A DNA stretch of 64,000 nt from Nonomuraea jabiensis (GCF_014204795.1 NZ_JACHMB010000001.1:2356001-2420000), one strand, 5' to 3'. Shown: positions 33,083 through 42,750, counted from the stretch's first letter. The notes: generated by a model not told the origin, from the letters alone. Program-made: numbers and translations.

Positions 33083-34519
33083 GTGCTGAAGGGCGACGGC
33101 CGGCTCGGCCATGACCTGGACCTCGATGACCGCGCTCCTAAAGACGCCTGTGGCGTCTTCGGCGTCTGGGCTCCAGGCGAGGAAGTTTCCAAACTCACCT
33201 ACTACGGGCTGTACGCGTTGCAGCACCGCGGGCAGGAGTCCGCGGGCATCGCGGTCAGCGAGGGCAGCCGCATTCTCGTCTACAAGGACATGGGCCTGGT
33301 GGCCCAGGTCTTCGACGAGTCGGTGCTGAGCACCCTGCGCGGCCACCTGGCCATCGGACACTGCCGCTACTCCACCACCGGATCGAGCGTGTGGGAGAAC
33401 GCGCAGCCCACGCTGAGCTCCACCGACGTCGGCGGCCTCGCGCTCGCCCACAACGGCAACCTGATCAACACCCCGGAGCTGGCCGAACGCCTGGCTCCGG
33501 GCTCCACCCGCGCGACGACCGACACCGAGGTCCTGACCACGCTGCTCGCGCAGGACCGCACGCGTTCCATCGAGGACTCGGCGGCGGAGCTGCTCCCGCA
33601 GGTCAAGGGCGCCTACTCGCTGGTGTTCATGGACGAGAAGACGCTTTACGCGGCCCGCGACCCGCAGGGCATCCGCCCGCTGGTCCTGGGCCGGCTGGAG
33701 CGCGGGTGGGTGGTGGCCTCCGAGACGGCCGCGCTCGACATCGTGGGCGCCACGTTCGTCCGCGAGATCGAGCCGGGCGAGCTGCTGACCATCGACGAGC
33801 GCGGCGTCAGGTCGCGCCGCTTCGCGCTGGCCGAGCCCAAGGGCTGCCTCTTCGAGTACGTCTACCTCGCCCGCCCCGACACCACCATCGCGGGGCGCGG
33901 CGTCCAGGTCACCAGGGTCGAGGTGGGCCGCGTGCTGGCCCGCGAGCACCCGGTGGAGGCCGACCTGGTCATCCCCACGCCCGAGTCCGGCACCCCGGCG
34001 GCCGTCGGCTACGCCGAGGAGAGCGGGATCCCTTACGGGCAGGGCCTGGTCAAGAACTCCTACGTGGGCCGCACCTTCATCCAGCCCTCGCAGACCATCC
34101 GCCAGCTCGGCATCCGGCTGAAGCTCAACCCGCTGCGCGAGGTGGTCGAGGGCAAGCGGCTGGTGGTCGTGGACGACTCGATCGTGCGCGGCAACACCCA
34201 GCGGGCCATCGTCCGGATGCTGCGCGAGGCCGGGGCCAAGGAGGTGCACGTACGCATCTCCTCGCCGCCCGTGGCCTGGCCGTGCTTCTACGGCATCGAC
34301 TTCGCCACCAGGGCCGAGCTGATCGCGGGATCGCTGTCGGTCGAGGAGATCCGCGCCTCGCTGGGCGCCGACACGCTCGGCTACATCTCCCTGGAGGGCC
34401 TGACCAAGGCCACCACGATTCCCGCGGACCGCCTGTGCAGGGCCTGCTTCGACGGCTCCTACCCGATCCCCATCGACCAGGACAACGTGGGCAAGTTCGT
34501 GTTGGAGAGCAAAGCGTGA
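33083..34519 (+). CDS. purF: Amidophosphoribosyltransferase PurF
   Basis: A 478-residue enzyme for the first committed purine step. A 22-residue propeptide precedes the nucleophile Cys23 in 'KDACGVFGVWAPGEE'. The glutaminase motifs 'LQHRGQESAGIA' and 'GHCRYSTTGSS' and the PRPP loop 'LVVVDDSIVRGNTQRA' (about 360) are intact. Late Cys residues ('AWPCFYG', 'RLCRACFDG') fit the Fe-S-containing B. subtilis-type group. GTG 33083 has TAAACT exactly 7 bases upstream (leaderless type); the frame is open to 33044. It overlaps purM by 4 bases (GTGA). Confidence 0.96.
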   Translation: MLKGDGRLGHDLDLDDRAPKDACGVFGVWAPGEEVSKLTYYGLYALQHRGQESAGIAVSEGSRILVYKDMGLVAQVFDESVLSTLRGHLAIGHCRYSTTGSSVWENAQPTLSSTDVGGLALAHNGNLINTPELAERLAPGSTRATTDTEVLTTLLAQDRTRSIEDSAAELLPQVKGAYSLVFMDEKTLYAARDPQGIRPLVLGRLERGWVVASETAALDIVGATFVREIEPGELLTIDERGVRSRRFALAEPKGCLFEYVYLARPDTTIAGRGVQVTRVEVGRVLAREHPVEADLVIPTPESGTPAAVGYAEESGIPYGQGLVKNSYVGRTFIQPSQTIRQLGIRLKLNPLREVVEGKRLVVVDDSIVRGNTQRAIVRMLREAGAKEVHVRISSPPVAWPCFYGIDFATRAELIAGSLSVEEIRASLGADTLGYISLEGLTKATTIPADRLCRACFDGSYPIPIDQDNVGKFVLESKA

Positions 34520-35541
34520 GTAGTTACGAGGCCGCGGGTGTCGACATCGCGGCGGGCGAGCGTGCCGTCGACCTGATGAAGAGCAAGGTGGCGCGCTCGC
34601 GGCGGCCCGAGGTGGTCGACGACGCCAGCGGGTTCGCCGGGCTGTTCGACGCCTCGGCCCTCCTGCGTTACGAGCGGCCGCTGCTCGCCACCTCCACCGA
34701 CGGCGTGGGCACCAAGGTCATGATCGCCCAGCGGTACGGCAAGCACGACACCATCGGCATCGACCTGGTCGGCATGGTCCTCGACGACCTGGTGGTGTGC
34801 GGGGCCGAGCCGCTGTTCATGACCGACTACATCGCCTGCGGGAAGGTGGTGCCCGAGCGCGTCGCCGAGATCGTCGGCGGCGTGGCCGAGGGCTGCCGCC
34901 TGGCCGGGGCCGCGCTGGTGGGCGGCGAGACGGCCGAGCATCCCGGGGCCATGGGGCCGGACGAGTACGACCTGGCGGGCGCCGGGACGGGCGTCGTCGA
35001 GGCCGCCGCCATGCTGGGGTCCTCCCGGGTCGTGGCGGGTGACGTGGTGCTGGGGCTGGCGTCCTCCGGGATCCACTCCAACGGCTACTCCCTGGTACGC
35101 CACGTGCTCCGCGAGGCCGACCTGTCGCTCGACGCCGTCCTGCCCGAGCTGGGCCGCCCGCTGGGCGAGGAGCTGCTGGAGCCGACCCGGATCTACTCCC
35201 TCGACTGCCTGGAGCTGGCCCGGACCGTCGAGGTGCACGCCTACGCGCACATCACCGGCGGCGGCATCGAGGGCAACCTGTCCCGGTCGCTGCCCGGCCA
35301 TCTGGACGCCGTACTCGACCGGTCCTCCTGGACGCCGCCCGCCGTTTTCGGGGTGCTCGCCGGGCACGGGCAGATCGCCCAGAAGGACATGGACCGCACG
35401 TTCAACCTCGGGGTCGGGATGGCGGCCATCGTGGCCGCCGACTCGGCTGACGAGGCCGTCAGGGTGCTGGGGGCACGCGGGCTGGACGCCTGGATGCTCG
35501 GTGAAGTGGTGCCGGGCGAGGGCCGCGCCCGCTACCGCTAG
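34516..35541 (+). CDS. purM: Phosphoribosylformylglycinamidine cyclo-ligase PurM
   Basis: A 341-residue AIR synthase: 'YEAAGVDIAAGERAVDLMKSKV' start, 'LLATSTDGVGTKVMIAQRYG' (nucleotide-binding), 'GIDLVGMVLDDLVVCGAEPLFMTDYIACGKV', 'LVGGETAEHPG' and 'HITGGGIEGNLSRSLP'. It converts FGAM to AIR, the step after the PurSQL reaction. GTG 34516 overlaps the purF stop (GTGA), so the genes are translationally coupled. In Streptomyces a DUF3073 gene normally follows; here an 18-kb stretch separates purM from that block. Confidence 0.96.
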   Translation: MSSYEAAGVDIAAGERAVDLMKSKVARSRRPEVVDDASGFAGLFDASALLRYERPLLATSTDGVGTKVMIAQRYGKHDTIGIDLVGMVLDDLVVCGAEPLFMTDYIACGKVVPERVAEIVGGVAEGCRLAGAALVGGETAEHPGAMGPDEYDLAGAGTGVVEAAAMLGSSRVVAGDVVLGLASSGIHSNGYSLVRHVLREADLSLDAVLPELGRPLGEELLEPTRIYSLDCLELARTVEVHAYAHITGGGIEGNLSRSLPGHLDAVLDRSSWTPPAVFGVLAGHGQIAQKDMDRTFNLGVGMAAIVAADSADEAVRVLGARGLDAWMLGEVVPGEGRARYR

Positions 35542-35548
35542 CCGTTCC

Positions 35549-36274
35549 TCAGATCCCCAGCTTGGCGGCGATGCCGTCGAGGACGTACTCCAGGCCGGTC
35601 TCGAACCGCCAGAGCACGTCGTCCTTGCGGGTGGCCGTCATCAGATAGCCCTCGAAGGTGGGGTAGCGCCCGGTCTGGATGTGCCAGGTCATCTGCGGGG
35701 CGAGCTCACTGCGCAGCTCGCCCCCGTCGGCCCAGCCCCGCTCGTCCATGAAGCTCCGCACGGCGATCTCGGACGCCATGGCGCCGTGGGCGTAGGCGTC
35801 CACGGCGCGGAACACGCTCATCGTCGTGTCGGGGTCGAGGCCCGATCCAGCCAGGGCCGACAGGGAGCGCTCGGTGACGGCCATGCGGCGCGGGGTGAGC
35901 GCGAGCATCGCCTGCGGGGACAGCTGGGCCAGCCACGGGTGCCGCAGCGTCATCTCGCGGGTGCCGTGGCCCAGGGCGCGCATCGTCTCGCGCCAGCCGA
36001 GTCCCTCGGGCAGCCGCAGCTCCTCGTAGACGTGGTCGACCATCAGCTCCAGCAGCTCGTCCTTGCCTGACACGTACCGATAGGGCGCCATGGGCGCGAC
36101 GCCCAGCTCGGTGGCCAGGCGGCGCATGGTGACCGCGTCCAGGCCCTCGGCGTCGGCGATCCCGACCGCGGCCGTGGCGATGCGCTGCGGCGTGAGGGTC
36201 TGCCGCGGGGCGGGGGCCGGACGTTCCAGGCGCGCCCAGAGCGGTTCGCGCGGTTTGTCTTTCTCGACGGCCAT
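35549..36274 (-). CDS. TetR family repressor (TetR_C_1-like)
   Basis: A 241-residue regulator: HTH in 'TAAVGIADAEGLDAVTMRRLATELGVAPMAPYRYVSGKDELLELMVDHVYEEL' (about 30-80) and a C-terminal helical ligand domain. GGGGAG lies 5 bases before ATG 36274; the frame runs further to 36367 without a better start. It is divergent from an FMN reductase and MFS exporter, with a perfect inverted repeat between them, so it most likely represses both itself and that pair. The HTH is similar to that of the other TetR at 24.1 kb, and half-sites look alike. Confidence 0.88.
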   Translation of the reverse strand: MAVEKDKPREPLWARLERPAPAPRQTLTPQRIATAAVGIADAEGLDAVTMRRLATELGVAPMAPYRYVSGKDELLELMVDHVYEELRLPEGLGWRETMRALGHGTREMTLRHPWLAQLSPQAMLALTPRRMAVTERSLSALAGSGLDPDTTMSVFRAVDAYAHGAMASEIAVRSFMDERGWADGGELRSELAPQMTWHIQTGRYPTFEGYLMTATRKDDVLWRFETGLEYVLDGIAAKLGI

Positions 36275-36316
36275 GTGGCTCCCCTTCCGGTGTCCGATAC
36301 AGCGTATCCGAAGTAG

Positions 36317-36344
36317 ACAACGTACATTCTCGTGTGTACGTTGT
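36317..36344. promoter_or_regulatory. TetR operator, perfect 10-base inverted repeat
   Basis: ACAACGTACA (36317-36326) and TGTACGTTGT (36335-36344) are exact inverted arms with an 8-base spacer. A further half-site-like ATACGACGTACA follows at 36355-36366, and GATAC-AGC-GTATC lies at 36296-36308. The region separates the divergent TetR and FMN-reductase genes. Confidence 0.7.
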
Positions 36345-36381
36345 ATCTCGCTAAATACGACGTACACAGACGGAGTTCCCC

Positions 36382-36975
36382 ATGAACGACAGCCCGCTCA
36401 AGGTCGCGGTCATCCTCGGCAGCACCCGCGACGGCCGCCTCGGCACGGTCGTCAGCAACTGGATCGTCGGCCTGCTCGACCAGCGCGGCGACATGGAAGC
36501 CGACCTCATCGACCTGGTCGAGACGCCGCTGCCGACCGTCTTCCCGGTCCTCGGCGAGCCTCCCGCCTCCCAGGAGGCCAGAGACCTGCTGGCCGCGGTG
36601 TCACCGCGGATGGCGGCGGCCGACGCCTTCGTGATCGTCACGCCTGAGTACAACCGCAGCTTCCCCGCCGCGTTGAAGAACGCCATCGACTGGCACGGCC
36701 CGGAGTGGCACGCCAAGCCGGTCGCCTTCGTCTCCTACGGCGGCTTCTCCGCCGGGACGCGCGCGGTCGAGCAGCTGCGCCTGGTCCTGGCCGAGCTGCA
36801 CGCGGTCACCATCCGCGACAGCATCGGGTTCCAGCGCGTCTGGGAGCAGTTCGACGGCGAGGGCAGAGCGGTCGACCCGGCCGTCGAGCCGGCCACCAAG
36901 GTGATGCTGGACCGGCTCGCCTGGTGGGCGCAGGCGCTGCGCGAGGCCAAGGCCGTCCGACCGTACGCGGCGTGA
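36382..36975 (+). CDS. NAD(P)H-dependent FMN reductase (flavodoxin-like fold)
   Basis: A 197-residue protein: 'KVAVILGSTRDGRLGTVVSNWIVGLL' is the FMN phosphate-binding loop (S-T-R-x-G-R), 'VIVTPEYNRSFPAALKNAIDW' the second flavin site with the conserved PEYN motif, and 'KPVAFVSYGGFSAGTRAVEQLR' the third. Such enzymes reduce quinones or azo/nitro compounds, consistent with detoxification alongside the adjoining MFS exporter (6-base gap, one operon). GGAG lies 6 bases before the ATG. Confidence 0.9.
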   Translation: MNDSPLKVAVILGSTRDGRLGTVVSNWIVGLLDQRGDMEADLIDLVETPLPTVFPVLGEPPASQEARDLLAAVSPRMAAADAFVIVTPEYNRSFPAALKNAIDWHGPEWHAKPVAFVSYGGFSAGTRAVEQLRLVLAELHAVTIRDSIGFQRVWEQFDGEGRAVDPAVEPATKVMLDRLAWWAQALREAKAVRPYAA

Positions 36976-38580
<1,605 letters not shown>

Positions 38581-38664
38581 GTCAAAGTTCACCCGGAGGC
38601 GGGATCCGCGCCCACAAAAAGGGAATCGCGCCGATAGTCGGGCACTGCGACCCAAGAGGGGGCC

Positions 38665-38967
38665 ATGAACGGATTCTATTGGGGATTCGCCACGGCGGCC
38701 CTGGTGGCCACGGCCTTGACGATGGCCCGCAGCTCCGGCACGCGTGCGGCTCTCCACGCCATATTCAGGCGCCCGCTCGGCGAGCTGACCCTGATCGTGA
38801 AAGCCGGGACCACGCTCGAGTCCCCGCAAGGGGCACGCGCCGCCATGGCGGAAGAGGTCATCCCCATAGATGAGCTGATCATCAAGGTCGACGACGACCG
38901 AAGCGTCCCACCCGCGCCGCCCAGCCCGCCGGCGCGCCCCCGCCGGTACGCAGGGGGGCCGGAATGA
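38665..38967 (+). CDS. Small membrane-anchored protein, unknown
   Basis: A 100-residue protein with one N-terminal membrane helix ('FYWGFATAALVATALTMA', residues 3-20), a short charged region, an acidic segment ('EEVIPIDELIIKVDDD') and a Pro-rich tail. No family recognised. GAGGGGG lies just before the ATG. Its stop overlaps the start of the next small membrane gene (ATGA), so the two form a coupled pair. Confidence 0.6.
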   Translation: MNGFYWGFATAALVATALTMARSSGTRAALHAIFRRPLGELTLIVKAGTTLESPQGARAAMAEEVIPIDELIIKVDDDRSVPPAPPSPPARPRRYAGGPE

Positions 38968-39185
38968 GCCCGGGCGGCGGCGCGACGACCGTGGACCGGA
39001 ATTTCAGACTCGTGTTCTTCGTGGTGCTCGGATTTACGGTGCTCTTCGTGGGCGGCGCTATTTATTCGGGTCTTTTCATCGCCAACCCCACTCCCTCGCA
39101 GACGTCAACGACGGAATGGCTGCAGAGAGCCGCGTGGGCGGGTCTGGGCGTGATTTTCGGCCTGCTCGGGGGCAAAACAGTTTGA
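38964..39185 (+). CDS. Small two-helix membrane protein, unknown
   Basis: A 73-residue protein with two hydrophobic helices ('LVFFVVLGFTVLFVGGAIYSGLFI', about 16-39, and 'AAWAGLGVIFGLLGG', about 56-70) and a Thr/Ser-rich loop. Translationally coupled (ATGA) to the preceding small membrane gene. No known family recognised. About 180 bases without a gene follow before the XRE regulator. Confidence 0.6.
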   Translation: MSPGGGATTVDRNFRLVFFVVLGFTVLFVGGAIYSGLFIANPTPSQTSTTEWLQRAAWAGLGVIFGLLGGKTV

Positions 39186-39368
39186 TGCCCGACGGCATTC
39201 ATATTGCTTTTGCGGCACGCAACAGCAGGTCTTCCCGAATGACCAGAGCCCCCGACGACGGCGCTGTTCGAGCCTGATTCGGCGGATTGCGGTACCGAGC
39301 AGAGAACCTATGGTCCTCTCGTCACCTGTCGCCGCCCCCGTGGACACGTTATGGCGCAGGATAGAGGC

Positions 39369-40541
39369 ATGCTGGGTGAGCGCCTTCAATCCGTCCGCAA
39401 GCGGCGCGGCCTGAGCCAGCGGGAGCTGGCCGCGCGGTCTGGCGTCGCCCTGTCCCTGGTCCGGAAGGTTGAGCAAGGCGAGCGCAACAGCGTGCGTGTC
39501 GAGACGCTACGCAAGTGGGCCGAAGCCCTCGGGGTGACCACCACCACGCTCCTGGAGGCTGACGGGGCCTCCCAGCCGGAGAGCAGCCATCCGGATGACC
39601 TCGCGCCGCTACGGGAAGCGCTCCAGACCGGCGCCACGGACCTGGAAGATGTCCCTACGGCGGATGGCTTGCGGTCGGCTGTGGCCGGAGCGGTGCGGCT
39701 GTACCACGATGGCCAGTACGCCGAACTGACCGCTGTCCTGCCTGTACTCGTGAAGGAAGCGCAAACGCTTGTCGAGCAGGGCGGACCGGACGCACTGGCC
39801 ATCCGCGCGAGGGTTCTGCAGTTGGTCGGCTCGCTGGCGACGCAGACCCGAGTCTTCGACGTCGCAGAGATCGCCCTGGAAGGGGCTGTAACCGACGCGA
39901 TCGAGACCGGCGACCGAATCGAGGCGGCATCGGCCGTCATCACCCTCTGTTGGCTGCTGTTGCGGGAACGCCGCCTCGATGAGGCGCGTGTGCGCGCCGT
40001 CGATTGGGCCGACGAGATCGAGCCGCGCATGTCGAGAGCGAGCAACATGGAGCTCTCAGCCTGGGGTTGGCTGCTGTTGCGGGGAAGCGCGGCGGCGATC
40101 CGGGACAACCGGCCGGATGAGGCCGACGAGATGATGCGCCTGGCGCTGTCCGGCGCCGTGCGCTTGGGGCGCGAGCATGGCAGCTATCACGAGTACTTCA
40201 CGACTTTCGGTCCCGCTACGGTCCAGATGAAGCGGGTGGAGAACGCCATCATCGAGTCGCAGCCGGAGCGAGCCCTGCAGCTCGCGCGGGAGGTATCGCC
40301 TGGCTTGAGGCCGACCAGCGACAATCGGAATCGGCATCTGTTGGACGTCGCCAACGCCCGCGTCATGCTGCGTGAATACGACAAAGCTCTGGATATCATG
40401 ACGCAGCTCACGCGAGAGGCCCCAGAGTGGTTGCCAAATCAGCACTACGCCAAAGACCTGCTGACAACGATCATCGGCAGGCGTCGGACCCTGACGGCAG
40501 AGATGAGGGCGCTCGCCGACGCGATCGGCCTTGAGCCGTAG
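39369..40541 (+). CDS. XRE family regulator with TPR-like C-terminal region
   Basis: A 390-residue protein. Residues 1-60 are a Cro/CI-type helix-turn-helix ('RLQSVRKRRGLSQRELAARSGVALSLVRKVEQGERNSVRVETLRKWAEAL'). The remaining 320 residues are helical, with repeats resembling tetratricopeptide units ('YDKALDIMTQLTREAPEWLPNQHYAKDLL'). This architecture is frequent in actinomycete accessory regions and may sense a small peptide or protein. ATG 39369 has AGGATAGAGG upstream; ATG 39351 in frame is the alternative. Base composition is less GC-rich than the core genes nearby. The target genes may be the small ORFs that follow. Confidence 0.8.
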   Translation: MLGERLQSVRKRRGLSQRELAARSGVALSLVRKVEQGERNSVRVETLRKWAEALGVTTTTLLEADGASQPESSHPDDLAPLREALQTGATDLEDVPTADGLRSAVAGAVRLYHDGQYAELTAVLPVLVKEAQTLVEQGGPDALAIRARVLQLVGSLATQTRVFDVAEIALEGAVTDAIETGDRIEAASAVITLCWLLLRERRLDEARVRAVDWADEIEPRMSRASNMELSAWGWLLLRGSAAAIRDNRPDEADEMMRLALSGAVRLGREHGSYHEYFTTFGPATVQMKRVENAIIESQPERALQLAREVSPGLRPTSDNRNRHLLDVANARVMLREYDKALDIMTQLTREAPEWLPNQHYAKDLLTTIIGRRRTLTAEMRALADAIGLEP

Positions 40542-40576
40542 TGGCACTCCCCACCAAGGCCGAATGAAAGTGCCAC
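40541..40576. repeat. Inverted repeat between XRE gene and following small gene
   Basis: GTGGCACT (40541-40548) and AGTGCCAC (40569-40576) are perfect arms with a 20-base spacer, starting at the XRE stop codon. It could be a weak terminator or an operator for the next gene, whose TACGGT -10 lies 22 bases further on. Confidence 0.45.
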
Positions 40577-40610
40577 AGACACTCTGACCTGGGCTTCCTA
40601 CGGTTGAGGC

Positions 40611-41072
40611 ATGGCAGGTACAGACACGATGAGGTCGGGTGACGCTCTGCTCTGCCAGGCCGTCACTCGGGAGACGGCAGAGGCACAGAACGCTGCCCTC
40701 GACCGGGTTCTGGAGCATCTGACGGTCGCGGGCATCAACGCCCAACTGATCAAGCGCCGCGTCGGCCGATGCCTGATCACGCTCTGCGCAACCGGCGAGA
40801 ACCTATGGCATCCACCGGAACTCATCATCTACGCCGACGCTGGTCGGGAGATCGCCACCGTGAGCGTCGGGAAACGCTCAGGAAGCTACATGGTCGAACT
40901 ACCACGCGTCGGCCCTGGCAATGGGCCGCAGGCCGATCGAATCCAGGCCCTACCGGCCGACCTCCCAGAACGTGTCGCTCTCCTGGTAGCGCAGTACGCG
41001 GAGATGTCCGAGCCGGCTAACGGTGCCACTGCTCTGGCGGGGAAGCCGGCAGCGCAGGAGGCCACACCATGA
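40611..41072 (+). CDS. Hypothetical protein, accessory region
   Basis: A 153-residue soluble protein without membrane segments. It contains a mixed alpha/beta middle ('VAGINAQLIKRRVGRCLITLCATGENLWHPPELIIYADAGREIATVSVG'). No family recognised. The ATG is preceded at 6 bases by TACGGT (40599-40604), a leaderless-type promoter. It overlaps the next gene by 4 bases (ATGA). Its place directly after an XRE regulator suggests regulation by it; that is inference. Confidence 0.6.
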   Translation: MAGTDTMRSGDALLCQAVTRETAEAQNAALDRVLEHLTVAGINAQLIKRRVGRCLITLCATGENLWHPPELIIYADAGREIATVSVGKRSGSYMVELPRVGPGNGPQADRIQALPADLPERVALLVAQYAEMSEPANGATALAGKPAAQEATP

Positions 41073-41392
41073 ACGCGCAGCCTGTGATCAGCAGGGGCCG
41101 GTCGAACCGCCTTCCCGAGATCGAATGGAAGCCGTCCCCGGGTTCCATGACTTGCGAGAAAGGTTGGGTTGGCTCCGGATTGCTGTTCTCAATCGTCGAT
41201 TACCACCACAAGCTGGTGCTTTACCCGCGCCTGTTCGGGCGCGACGGCATCGCCATGAAAAGCGAGACATTCGAGGTGGCTCAGTCCATGGAGCGTACAC
41301 GCGCCAAGGCGCATGCACGCGCGGAGGAAATGTTGAGTGACTTCTTGTCCGATGTCCTGGCGCCACGAGCACGGCAGAAACACGCGAGCTAG
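41069..41392 (+). CDS. Hypothetical protein, coupled to the preceding gene
   Basis: A 107-residue protein: 'GWVGSGLLFSIVDYHHKLVLYPRLFGRDGIAMKSETFEVAQSMERTRAKAHARAEEML', a short beta region followed by an amphipathic helix. No family recognised. It starts within the stop of the preceding gene (ATGA) and its stop codon TAG is part of the CTAG at which the adjacent IS630-type remnant is inserted, so the true C-terminus may have been altered by that insertion. Confidence 0.55.
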   Translation: MNAQPVISRGRSNRLPEIEWKPSPGSMTCEKGWVGSGLLFSIVDYHHKLVLYPRLFGRDGIAMKSETFEVAQSMERTRAKAHARAEEMLSDFLSDVLAPRARQKHAS

Positions 41393-41454
41393 TGCTGTGA
41401 CCGGTAACGATCGCCGAGCGGTAGGGCGTCATGGCCGGTTGAATGGCGCTGATC

Positions 41455-41540
41455 ATGTTCGGCCGGCGATTGGGAGGCAAGGCGGCACAGCCGGTCAAGT
41501 CCGCAGGCTCATGGACCAAGAAGGACAGAAGCTGCAGAAG
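41455..41540 (+). pseudogene. IS630-family transposase, N-terminal fragment, frameshifted
   Basis: Frame 1 reads MFGRRLGGKAAQPVK (41455-41499). After loss of one base the reading continues in another frame as VRRLMDQEGQKLQK (41499-41540). Together these match the N-terminus of actinobacterial IS630 transposases as I remember it ('VRRLTDQEGQKLQ...'). Homology stops at about 41540, so the rest of the gene is deleted. Confidence 0.65.
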
Positions 41541-41870
41541 AGGTCAGATGGCCTTCCACCCCGTGCATTGGTTGTTCGTTCCTGAAGGCCGCCAACAGCA
41601 CCCGACATCGGTGGGGTTGGCCCTTAGGGAGTGGGGGTAACACAGGCCGCTGAGAGTAGGCGCGTCATAGCGGATGAGAGTGCCGCCGCTGTACCTTACT
41701 GTCACCCAGACGTCTGAATCGGGCCAGCTTCCGAGGATCCTGCAGACGTTTCCCACTCTTAACTGTGCGCTTCTGCAGGTGCGGCAAGGCTATGGCCGTC
41801 GCGGCTGTAGCGATGGCCACCAGTGCGGTGACCACAAAGGTTCACCGGACGGCCTTGGGCTCCACGACAT

Positions 41871-42329
41871 TTACAGAAGCGACCTTTCACCAACGGCTGC
41901 GAGCAGCAGGATCGGGAACTCCGAATCAGCCTGACCGACCGCGAGTGCAACCCATCGGCCAGCGCCCGGATACCAGACGAACATCTCACCGCTGAGCTGG
42001 CAGAGCTCGCTTATCGGCTCAGGCGCTGGGATCTCATTCTCCAGGTAAGGCCGCAGATCGACCGCCTCAGGTCCGCCCCAGCGCGACGTCAGGGCGGTGG
42101 CCAGCGCCTCGAAGGCGGCGGCGATCTCTTCCTCTGCCGCCTCGACGACATCCTCACTGCGGTCGTCCCAAAAGTCCCTGCTGGCCTTCAGGACGCACAT
42201 GTGGTGGCGCTGTCCGCTGGAGTGATAGCCCTCCCAAGTCCCTCTGGCCGGCACCGTTCGTTCTTCTTCGCTCGGGAAAGGGCGGGCCAGCAGGTCATCG
42301 ACAGTGGAGAGTCGATCTTCCGTGGTCAT
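41871..42329 (-). CDS. Hypothetical protein inside the IS630-type remnant
   Basis: A 152-residue acidic protein ('MTTEDRLSTVDDLLARPFPSEEERTVP...') with a helical middle rich in Glu and Ala ('SEDVVEAAEEEIAAAFEALATALTSRWG') and a hydrophobic beta-like end ('MFVWYPGAGRWVALAVGQADSEFPILLLAAVGE'). No family recognised; it could be a nuclease-free immunity-type protein, but nothing proves it. The ATG is preceded at 6 bases by TACCCT (42336-42341), a leaderless-type promoter, which supports it being a real gene. It is enclosed by the IS ends. Confidence 0.55.
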   Translation of the reverse strand: MTTEDRLSTVDDLLARPFPSEEERTVPARGTWEGYHSSGQRHHMCVLKASRDFWDDRSEDVVEAAEEEIAAAFEALATALTSRWGGPEAVDLRPYLENEIPAPEPISELCQLSGEMFVWYPGAGRWVALAVGQADSEFPILLLAAVGERSLL

Positions 42330-42529
42330 GCGATAAGGGTAGAGACCCGGTGAAGGTTCTTGGTCACCGCACTAGCCCTGTCCGTATGATTTTCGTAGGC
42401 ATGGTCGTCTCCGTCTTCGGTTCTAACAGCGCACACGCATGTCGGTTTCTGACGACCCGAAACCGAGCTGACTACAGCTTCGTCTCCGAATAGGACCCGG
42501 ACGAGGGTGGCACCCGGACATTCACCGGA

Positions 42530-42557
42530 CATTTCACAGCACTAGTGCTGTGAAATG
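42530..42557. repeat. 28-base perfect palindrome: two IS630-type ends sharing one CTAG
   Basis: CATTTCACAGCA (42530-42541), CTAG (42542-42545), TGCTGTGAAATG (42546-42557). The left half is the right end of the element to the left; the right half is the same end of a second, oppositely oriented element to the right. The two copies meet tail to tail at a common target. Confidence 0.75.
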
Positions 42558-42583
42558 AAATGATCATCGGGACGGGTAAGGAC

Positions 42584-42688
42584 TCAGGCTGCCGGAGCCT
42601 GGAGCCGGCCGCCACAGCGGATGCCGTTCTCGGCATCGACGCGGGCGCGTTCGCGGCGTTGGGCGGCCGGAACGTGGGGGTGGCGGGC
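42584..42688 (-). pseudogene. IS630-family transposase, C-terminal fragment
   Basis: On the minus strand, codons from 42688 read 'ARHPHVPAAQRRERARVDAENGIRCGGRL' (in full up to QAPAA and a TGA at 42586-42584). This matches the usual IS630 C-terminus ('NARHPDVLAAQRRERARVRSEKGIRWGGRP' from memory). The stop lies 27 bases inside the CTAG-adjacent end, as in an intact element. The N-terminal nine tenths of the gene are missing; the sequence upstream runs into the TetR gene. Confidence 0.7.
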
Positions 42689-42750
42689 CTACCTGGTGGG
42701 GCGGTGGTCACGTCCGGGCTCTGTTCGAGGCCGGGCGGCACAGAACGAGC

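Larger units (their letters stand above)
41393..42541. mobile_element. Decayed IS630-type element with intact ends and foreign interior
   Basis: The segment is bounded by CTAG + TGCTGTGA at the left (CTAG 41389-41392) and TCACAGCA + CTAG at the right (CTAG 42542-42545): inverted ends flanked by the same CTAG. Just inside the left end is a frameshifted N-terminal piece of an IS630 transposase. The interior (about 41550-42500) is not transposase and carries one hypothetical gene. About 330 bases (41541-41870) between the remnant and that gene hold nothing I can interpret. Confidence 0.6.

Noticed and set aside
42472..42741. 89-codon minus-strand frame
   Set aside because: Out-of-frame reading across the IS630 C-terminal remnant and its end; not a gene.
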